Shown here: piece by piece, positions 58,037 to 64,000 of the stretch
Position numbering within the stretch: position 1 is the stretch's first letter
Layout of the letters: each line of letters opens with the position of its first letter
Source of the DNA: Ceratobasidium sp. AG-K
Lineage: Eukaryota; Basidiomycota; Agaricomycetes; Cantharellales; Ceratobasidiaceae
Length of the DNA stretch: 64,000 nucleotides
Assembly: GCA_037039685.1 (NCBI GenBank)
Contig: JAWNGF010000003.1
Span: 4,872,571-4,936,570 of the forward strand
Direction of reading: 5' to 3'
Notes under the pieces: model-generated
The model's input: only the letters and a program-made list of their open reading frames with translations
Told to the model about the DNA's origin: nothing
The model's database searches: none
Translations under genes and position numbers: made by a program

Positions 58037-58308
58037 ATCTGATGCAGCTGTCACAGTGGGTAACATATGAATTGACAAATTTCTTCATAGATGGCCAAAT
58101 GTATGTTTGAGAGACAAGTTCCAAGGTTTTGTATTGTCCAGGGTGTCCTGCCATTAATGAGTTGTGTCTTGACTCCAAAATATGTTTTCAGATGTGATTG
58201 TCTTTTGGTACAAAGATTTGGTTCTGGTAATAGAGTAATCCTTCCTTGAGATACCATTGTGCAACTCTTTTGCCCTTCTGAAGTTTCAAGAGAATCTCTT
58301 TTAGGCAT
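58037..58308 (-). pseudogene. Integrase zinc-binding part of element B, truncated
   Basis: HHCC zinc-binding segment: HNSLMAGHPGQYKT, YIWPSMKKFVNSYVTHCDSC. It ends near 58037; no DDE integrase core follows in this strand, so element B is truncated here. Confidence 0.85.
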
Positions 58309-58433
58309 ACATCCTCATATATTGCTTCTCCAATGAGGTCATTGATTTCACCATCAGGAGTTATTGAGGCAACAAAAAGTTCTGATTTCAGGAGAACTTG
58401 TTTCTCTACCCCCCCTTCAGGTTGAAGATTGTA

Positions 58434-58916
58434 TCACCATGACAAAATATCCACCTTCTGGTTTTCAGAGCCTGGCCAGTAGATTATTTGGAAATTGTAG
58501 TCCACCAAGAAGTTCAACCACCTTATTTGTCTTCTATTCAACTCCTTTGACTTTGAGAATGTTTCCAAGTTTTTGTAATCTGTTATAACTTGTACTGGTA
58601 GCTTTGTTCCTTCCAAAAGGTGACACCATTCCTTCAAGGCTCTGATAATTGCTAGCAGTTCTTTGTCAAATATGTCATAGTTTTGCTCTGCTGGTGATAG
58701 ACTTTTTGACAGGAATGCTACTGGCTGTAACTGATTTTTGTTATTCTTTTGAGACAGAATAGCACCTGTGGCATAATCTGAAGCATCACATTCTAGGAAG
58801 AAGGGTTTTGACTGGTCTGGGTGTGACAAAAGCAGTGCTGATGTTAGGGCATTTTTAAGGCTTTCAAATGCAGCCTTGTGCTTCTGTGTCCATTCCCATG
58901 ATTGTTCCTTTCTCAA
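58434..58916 (-). pseudogene. RNase H region of element B
   Basis: RNase H of the pol polyprotein: HPDQSKPFFLECDASDYATGAILSQ, QLQPVAFLSKSLSPAEQNYDIFDKELLAI, VITDYKNLETF, LNRRQIRWLNFLVDYNFQIIYWPGSEN. Ends in a stop after DILSW. Confidence 0.9.
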
Positions 58917-58964
58917 AAGATCATATAGAGGTCTTGCAATGTTTGCAAAGGCAGGGATAAATTG

Positions 58965-59606
58965 TCAATACAAGTTAACAAAACCTAGGAATTCTTGTAC
59001 ATTCTTTACACTCCTTGGCTCCAACCATGCTAGTGCTGCTGTAACTTTAGATTGATTGACTTCTGTACCTTTATTGGATGCAATGAGACCTAGGTACCCT
59101 ACTTTCTGCACATTGAATGCGCATTTAGGAAGGTTACAGTACAATCCATGTTTTTGGAGCTGCCTAAGCACTTCTTCCACTTGATCTGGGTATTCCTTTG
59201 CATCTTTTGAAAAGATCAGGATGTTGTCAATGTAAATGATGACACATATGTCTTGCAAGCCCCTGAATATGCTGTTCATCATATCCTGGAAGGTTGCTGG
59301 TGCATTGCACAGTCCAAAAGGCATGACTTTGTATTCAAATAGCCCATACTTCATCTTAAAGGCTGTTTTCCATTTGTCTCCTTTTCTAATGTGTATAAGG
59401 TTGAAGCCTGACTTGAGGTCCAGTTTGGTGAAGATTTTTGCTCCTTGAAGTTTCTCAATGAGGTCATTAGTCAGGGGCAATGGATAAGCATTTTTCTTTG
59501 TCTTGCTATTTGCATCCCTATAATCCACAACCAATCTCCATTCTTTGAATGTTCCATCATCCTTTTTCTTTGGGACAAAATGGACAGGTGATGCTTGTGG
59601 GGAGAC
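58965..59606 (-). pseudogene. Reverse transcriptase of element B
   Basis: Motifs in order: VVDYRDANSKTKKNAYPLP, IFTKLDLKSGFNLIHI, TAFKMKYGLFEYKVMPFGL, NAPATFQDMMN, and VIIYIDNILIFS. The catalytic box should be YxDD; here it is YIDN, with the second Asp changed. A stop follows NLY at 58965 before the RNase H part. Confidence 0.9.
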
Positions 59607-59609
59607 AGA

Positions 59610-60176
59610 TCACTGGATTAATCTGTTTTGCAGCATCTTTGTGATAGTTTCTTTCAGGACCTTGTCTTGTTCCATGTTGTGACTATATACTGGGCCATGC
59701 TTTGGTTTTGCATCTGGAAGCCAATCTATTTTCATATTGTATTCTCTGTGAGGAGGGAGTTTTGCCACCTCTTCTTCAGAGAAGACTTTGGCAAATTCAG
59801 AGTATTCTTCAGGCAGTCCCTCTAATCCTGATGCTTGGATAATTGGACTTGAATCAAAGCAATTTTCAGCACAGCACTTTGAGTTGAATTGAATTGTCAT
59901 TTCTTTCCAATTTATGGAAGGATTATGTCTTTTCAACCAAGACATGCCTAATATGATGCTATGTCTGCCAATGTCTACTATATGAAAGTCCAAAATTTCT
60001 TTATGTCCTTGGATTGTGAACTCAAAAGATGTGTAATGGGTGACCATTCCTGAGGATACTTCTCTTCCATCAATGACTTTTAGTTTTTTAGGGGTGATGT
60101 GTGCTTTCTTGGGCAAGCACATAGTGGAAACAAGTGTATTAGAGATAAAGCAGGATGTTGCTCTGCTATCTATCAT
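59610..60176 (-). pseudogene. Protease region of element B
   Basis: Begins MIDSRATSCFIS, where retropepsins have DSG; the Gly is replaced by Arg. The second conserved block reads HSIILGMSWLKRHNP, then the linker to reverse transcriptase (KLPPHREYNMKIDW). The altered active-site loop predicts an inactive enzyme. Confidence 0.85.
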
Positions 60177-60352
60177 TGCAGATCCTTCAAAAGAGTGGGG
60201 ATTAAAACTAGATTTTTTATCAGGAGTACTGGCTACTGGAGTTGCAATGAAATTTATATTAAATTGTGGTTTATTTGATATTGATAATATTTCACAAATT
60301 TTGTTTGCACTCTGTATATTGGCCTATATTTTGCCCAGAACAGTTCTCCTGT

Positions 60353-61030
60353 TTACTCCTGGGCTTCCCCTTTTCCTGACTTGTCTTCAGATTCTGACAA
60401 TATTTCTCCCTCATGACTGCTCATAGGAGCTGATGGGCATTTATTTGCCATATGACCTCTTCCACCACAATTGAAGCATTTGAGGATTGTCTTTCCTTTC
60501 CCATCCAGTTCCATGGGTCCAGGCCCCCAAGTGTCTGGCTGAGTTGTTTTTGTGGTAGTTGTGGTGTAAGTGAATGGTGCTGGAGTTGTATTGTTGTCCT
60601 TTTGGATAACTCTGAAGGAGTCCTTGGTTGCCGTTTTAGCTCCATCCCAATACACAAAGGGTGTCTTCATGTTATTCATAGTTTCAACGTGAGATATGGT
60701 CCCTTTAAAGTTCCTACCCTGTTTGTTCTTGTAGACTTTATCTCCTGGGTACAGGAGTGTGCACCTATTTCCTTGGTTTTGGGTAGTTTGAGTGGTTGTT
60801 ATAGAGGAACCTTGGGTTTTACCCCCCCCTTGAGATTGTCATGACTTTTGGTCATCTTCAAAAGCCATTTGTTCAGCATCAATTTCCAGGGCTTTGGAAA
60901 ACAGTTGATCTTTGGTTTTTGTCACATAATCCCAATTTTGTTGTAACAAGGCTCTTTTGATGTTGACTTTGAGGCCTTCATAGAAATGATCCCTTAGGTC
61001 CACATCACTGTATCCCAAAATGGAGGAATA
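60353..61030 (-). pseudogene. Gag of element B with zinc knuckle
   Basis: The end of a retrotransposon gag domain (YSSILGYSDVDLRDHFYEGL, LLQQNWDYV) leads to a CCHC zinc knuckle CFNCGGRGHMANKC (near 60480). An in-frame TGA lies near 60840. The N-terminal part is separated by element A. Gag forms the particle and the knuckle binds RNA. Confidence 0.85.
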
Positions 61031-61529
61031 TGTCGCAACCTGCTAATGCCTAAGGTTGACAACCGCTAATGGCCTTTGAGATGTGGGAACAATATGTGAT
61101 AAGTCTTCTAAGACTCTATCACTAAGGTGGACAAACGCTAGTCTTGTCAGTACAAGTCACTAGCTCCTAAGTCCAAGTGGCTGCGCTAAAGGCTAAGTAG
61201 CCAAATGCCTCTGATCACACTGCAGGGAGAGTTGACAAGGCAAAGCAAGCTGGGGATGACCATGCTTGCAAGCCAGTATATATACTCAGAAAGCGGGTGA
61301 GTCATAGTAAATACATGAGTCACACGCCTGAGTCAAAGTTCGAGTCATAAAGGGGGCTGCGTAGGCCAGCCAATAGAAAACAGCATGAGTCATATGACTC
61401 ATGGTGACACATCATCCATACACCTCACTAAACAAGGGAGAGGGCTCTACAAGGAGAAGGGGCACTTAAGGCGCCAATACAAGCCACGAGTCCACAAAGA
61501 AAGAAGGGAGGGAGAGACGGGTAACAACA
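61031..61529 (-). repeat. 3' LTR of element A
   Basis: 499 bp with TG...CA ends (TGTCGCAACC at 61031, GTAACAACA to 61529), closely similar to the solo LTR at 61734-62231. On the minus strand it is preceded by a G-tract (GTGGGGGGGCAA, 61541-61530) as a polypurine tract. Its flanks (GAATA / TTGCC) do not match, as expected for one end of a full element. Confidence 0.88.
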
Positions 61530-61541
61530 TTGCCCCCCCAC
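61530..61541 (-). promoter_or_regulatory. Polypurine tract of element A
   Basis: GTGGGGGGGCAA on the minus strand immediately before the LTR, the usual site for plus-strand DNA priming. Confidence 0.6.
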
Positions 61542-61728
61542 AAAGGCGAGTGTAGTGGAGCGCACTTGCCTATTTGCGGGCAACCCATTCCTTCAGCTCC
61601 AACCAGCCAACCCTTTCTGCCAGGCTGCGCATGTCTGCTTCGAGAACCTCATTCATTTGGTCCCACTTCTCCTGGTAGAGGCGGTCAAGCTCTTCTTGGT
61701 GCTGCTCTTGTAACCACTCAAGCTCTGC

Positions 61729-61733
61729 AGCTT
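61729..61733. repeat. 5-bp target duplication of the solo LTR, left copy
   Basis: AGCTT, identical to 62232-62236. Confidence 0.9.
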
Positions 61734-62231
61734 TGTCGCAACCTGCTAATGCCTATGGTTGACGACCACTAATGGCCTTTGAGATGTAGAACAATATGTG
61801 ATAAGTCTTCTAAGACTCTATCACTAAGGTGGACAAACGCTAGTCTTGTCAGTACAAGTCACTAGCTCCTAAGTCCCAGTGGCTGCGCTAAGGGCTAAGT
61901 AGCCAAGTGCCTCTGATCACACTGCAGGGAGAGTTGACAAGGCGAAGCAAGCTGGGGATGACCATGCTTGCAAGCCAGTATATATACTCAGAAAACAAGT
62001 GAGTCATAGTAAGTACATGAGTCACAGGTCTGAGTCAAAGTCCGAGTCATAAAGGGGGGCTGCGCGGGCCAGCCAATAGAAAACAGCACGAGTCATATGA
62101 CTCATGGTGACACATCATCCATACACCTTACTAAACAAGGGAGAGGGCGCAGAGAAGAAGAAGGGCGCTTAAGGCGCCCGTGCAAGCCACGAGTCCGCAA
62201 ACAGAGACAGAGGGAGGGACGGGTCACGACA
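61734..62231 (-). mobile_element. Solo LTR of the element A family
   Basis: 498 bp, TGTCGCAACC...CACGACA, in the same orientation as the LTR at 61031 and nearly identical over its length. Flanked by a perfect 5-bp duplication AGCTT (61729-61733 and 62232-62236). It formed by insertion and later LTR-LTR recombination inside A's extra ORF. Confidence 0.92.
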
Positions 62232-62236
62232 AGCTT
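62232..62236. repeat. 5-bp target duplication of the solo LTR, right copy
   Basis: AGCTT, identical to 61729-61733. Confidence 0.9.
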
Positions 62237-62639
62237 CCAGTTGGGACCACCGTTCTTGCCTGTGGTCAAGCCATTTGTTGAGCTGCTTGACGCTCCAGGA
62301 AGTGCATTGGACAAGGCGGTAGGCTTCAAGCATGTTTGCGTTGCATGGCATCCGGTTGGCTGGCGGGTGTGGCTCCATGTTGGCAATTGCGTTGCCAACC
62401 TTGGCAATGAGAGCCTCAACATTTGCTTGGGCCTTGTCCCATGTGGCCTCCCATTCTTGTTCAACTTGCTCGGCCTCCTCGTCGGTGAGGTGGGGAGGGG
62501 AGGTGAGGTTGTGCCTGCCTTTGGAGTTTGGGGGTGCAGGAGGAACTTTGACGGCTTCCTCCCTGTCGTCTCCCATTGGCTGTCCTGCCAGGTTGACATG
62601 TCTGCTTCCATCGGTGCCTTTTGACCAATCAATAGCATT

Positions 62640-63260
62640 GAAGGGGGATTGTCTCTTGGGTAAGTTTTTGCAGGGCCAGGTATTTGTTCAAACTCACATT
62701 CCGTTGGCCATCCTGACTCAAAGTCTGTGGCACATGGGTGCCACCACTTCCCCTCCTTGTTGCAATGTCTGCCGTTGTTGAGGGCCAGGCGAGGGTTGTT
62801 TTCTTGCTTGAACCACTTGTCTCCTTCCCATTTGAAACCGGTGTCCCAGTTCCAGGTGTCCGCAATCTTGAGGACAATGTTGTGGACGGTGAGCCCAATA
62901 CAACCCCGGCAGTGGTAGTACTTGCTGCAGCCAATGTTGGTGGGATTGGAAGGCCTGGAGTTGGGGTGGCTGACCCGGAGGAGGGAGCCGAGGCGAGGGG
63001 TAATGAGGGACCTGCGCTGTTTGTCCCACTTGATCGTTGCTCACTCTTGTAGGGGGATATACCCCAACTGGACGCCAGGCTCAAGGGCCTCAGCAAGCCT
63101 TGGCCTTGTTGAGGGACCAGGGAGCAGTGTCCCAGTTGTTGACGGCAAACTTGCCTGGGCCAGCAAGCTTGAGGGCCTTTCCGTAGGCCCTAGCCTTTTT
63201 GTAGTTGGGGACCCGGGAGAAGGCGGAAAAGGTGGCGGTGCAAGAAGCAGGCATTGTTGG
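62640..63260 (-). other. Upstream part of the extra coding region of element A
   Basis: Minus strand shows a Pro/Ser/Thr-rich stretch (about 63060-62880) and a Trp/Cys-rich stretch near 62820-62660 (WFKQENNPRLALNN, KWWHPCATDFESGWPTECEF). Frames change between these pieces, so introns or lesions are present. Probably the N-terminal part of the ORF at 61570-62576. Confidence 0.5.
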
Positions 63261-63302
63261 TGATAAAATTTTGTTTGGTGGGGAGTAGCGTTTGGCGTTG
63301 AG

Positions 63303-63587
63303 CTAGTGGTAGCAGGCTGTAAAGCTGGAGTGATGATTTTTGCTGCTTTCCCCTTTGCCTTTTTTGTACTCTGAGGAAGTGAAATTTGGAGGAAGTGGGC
63401 CGGTGGGAAAGTCCTTCTGGAATCTTCTCATGACATGAGTCAGTTTGGCAAAATTCTCTGCCAGTTCTTCTGTGTCTTCTAGAGGGCTATAGCCCTTCCA
63501 TCTGATGCGGTATTTCAGCCCATCAGGGTCCTGATGCCAATCTACAATCTTCTCTACTTCATATTCCTCTTTGCCTTCTTCAGTCAA
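63303..63587 (-). pseudogene. Chromodomain of element A
   Basis: YEVEKIVDWHQDPDGLKYRIRWKGYSPLEDTEEL is a chromodomain: three-strand sheet with the aromatic positions Tyr, Trp and Tyr. Chromodomains at the end of integrase direct these elements to particular chromatin marks. A stop at 63600-63602 separates it from the integrase part, so the fusion is broken here. Confidence 0.9.
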
Positions 63588-63599
63588 GATAGGTGGGGG

Positions 63600-64000
63600 T
63601 CAGGGCTGATTTTGTTGGAAGTCTAGGTCTTCAGTATAGGGGGTCAACATATTTCCATGGAAGACGTTGTGGATGCGCATGGATTTTGGAAGATCAAGTT
63701 GGTAGGCGTGTGAAGAGATTTGTTTTTTCACAATAAAGGGGCCTGTCTTTTTGTCATTGAGCTTCTTGCTTGGGCGTCTTGTGGTGATGTTGGTGGTCAA
63801 GAGCCAAACGTTGTCTCCTTCCTTGTATTGTATTTTTGGGGTTTCTTCCCTTGATTGATGATATTCCATCAGAGCCTTTGTTTCTTCCCATACAGCCTCC
63901 ATGTCCTTTGTCCACTTGTCTCCCTCCAGGGATCAAGTCACATAGTCCTCAATAGACCATTTGGGGGTCATGCCATAGATGACTTCAAAGGGGGATTTGT
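63600..64000 (-). pseudogene. Integrase C-terminal region of element A, continues off the window
   Basis: SPFEVIYGMTPKW near the edge, a stop near 63946, then EYHQSREETPKIQYKEGDNVWLLTTNI, KLNDKKTGPFIVKKQISSHAYQLDLP and HNVFHGNMLTPY: the GPY/F module of Ty3/gypsy integrases. The catalytic core lies to the right of the window. Confidence 0.88.

Larger units (their letters stand above)
58037..61030 (-). mobile_element. Ty3/gypsy retrotransposon B, decayed and truncated
   Basis: Gag, protease, reverse transcriptase, RNase H and the start of integrase occur in Ty3/gypsy order on the minus strand. The 5' part (gag start, 5' LTR) is cut off by insertion of element A at 61030/61031; the 3' part stops inside the integrase zinc-binding region near 58037. 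Stops and changed catalytic residues occur throughout, so the copy is inactive. Confidence 0.92.
61570..62576 (-). pseudogene. Extra ORF of element A (coiled coil), interrupted by the solo LTR
   Basis: The right part (62576-62237) reads MGDDREEAVKVPPAPP, then a helical, acidic stretch (DEEAEQVEQEWEATWDKAQ) and HRQERWSQLEA. The left part (61733-61570) continues in the same frame once the solo LTR and one target copy are removed: AELEWLQEQHQEELDRLYQE, MRSLAERVGWLE, to a stop at 61570-61572. The whole is rich in Glu, Gln, Trp and Leu and should form coiled coils. It lies downstream of the chromodomain and upstream of the 3' LTR, a position where Ty3/gypsy elements usually have no gene. Function unknown. 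Confidence 0.7.
61031..64000 (-). mobile_element. Ty3/gypsy retrotransposon A (chromodomain type), 3' part, continues past the right edge
   Basis: On the minus strand from the right edge: integrase C-terminus, chromodomain, an extra ORF region, a G-rich polypurine tract, and a 3' LTR (61529-61031). The 3' LTR abuts gag of element B, so A inserted into B. In-frame stops separate the integrase end from the chromodomain, so this copy is decayed. Confidence 0.88.

Noticed and set aside
61031..62231. The two similar 500-bp repeats as the LTRs of one tiny TRIM-type element with a 200-bp interior
   Set aside because: The right repeat alone is flanked by a perfect AGCTT duplication and the DNA between them is coding sequence continuous with DNA right of it. 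A solo LTR plus a 3' LTR explains this better.
1..64000. CRISPR arrays, bacterial operons or rRNA genes
   Set aside because: The sequence is intron-rich fungal nuclear DNA; no regularly spaced repeats or rRNA-like segments were seen. tRNA genes could not be excluded by eye.

Overview
The window is nuclear DNA of a filamentous basidiomycete. Genes carry many short GT-AG introns of about 50-60 bp. Recognisable fungal families are present: CFEM secreted proteins, a GH5 mannanase, a PL1 pectate lyase, CAP59/CAP10-type glycosyltransferases, an F-box protein, NACHT/WD40 remnants and chromodomain Ty3/gypsy elements. The set of plant-cell-wall enzymes, CFEM proteins and the style of the conserved hypotheticals suggests an Agaricomycete of the Rhizoctonia/Ceratobasidiaceae type. 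That placement is inference, not a sequence match.

Layout. At 1-5.1 kb a DUF726 (TMCO4-like) hydrolase gene is split by a complete Mutator-like transposon with about 130-bp terminal inverted repeats and a perfect 9-bp target duplication. At 5.4-13.3 kb lie a CFEM gene, URM1, a small membrane protein, a large disordered coiled-coil protein and a GH5 mannanase. At 13.8-22.1 kb lie a decayed six-hairpin glycosidase, THG1, a CFEM-GPI gene, and a tandem pair of CFEM genes of which one is dead. At 23-37 kb lie an F-box protein, ribosomal protein eL31, and three co-oriented genes for cell-surface glycan work (GT69, GT90, SGNH-like) separated by two antisense pseudogenes (PhoD phosphatase and a collapsed NACHT-WD40 receptor). 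At 37.6-53 kb lie a membrane protein with a possible papain/LRAT-like His/Asn-Cys domain, a PL1 pectate lyase, a dioxygenase-like protein with an incomplete metal site, a CARNMT1-type methyltransferase with a His-rich insert, a Dal5-type MFS transporter and a cytochrome P450.

From about 53 kb to the right edge no host gene is visible. This part is AT-richer and repetitive: a Tc1/mariner relic, a foldback hairpin, a decayed Ty3/gypsy element (B), and a second chromodomain Ty3/gypsy element (A) whose 3' LTR is inserted in B's gag. A solo LTR of A's family sits inside A's extra coiled-coil ORF with a perfect 5-bp target duplication. The insertion order can therefore be read directly.

The best candidates for something undescribed are the GT69/GT90/SGNH trio, the His/Asn-Cys membrane protein at 37.6 kb, the dioxygenase-like protein at 44 kb and the extra ORF of element A. 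Exon boundaries were read by eye from splice signals and frame continuity. Coordinates for spliced genes run from start codon to stop codon.
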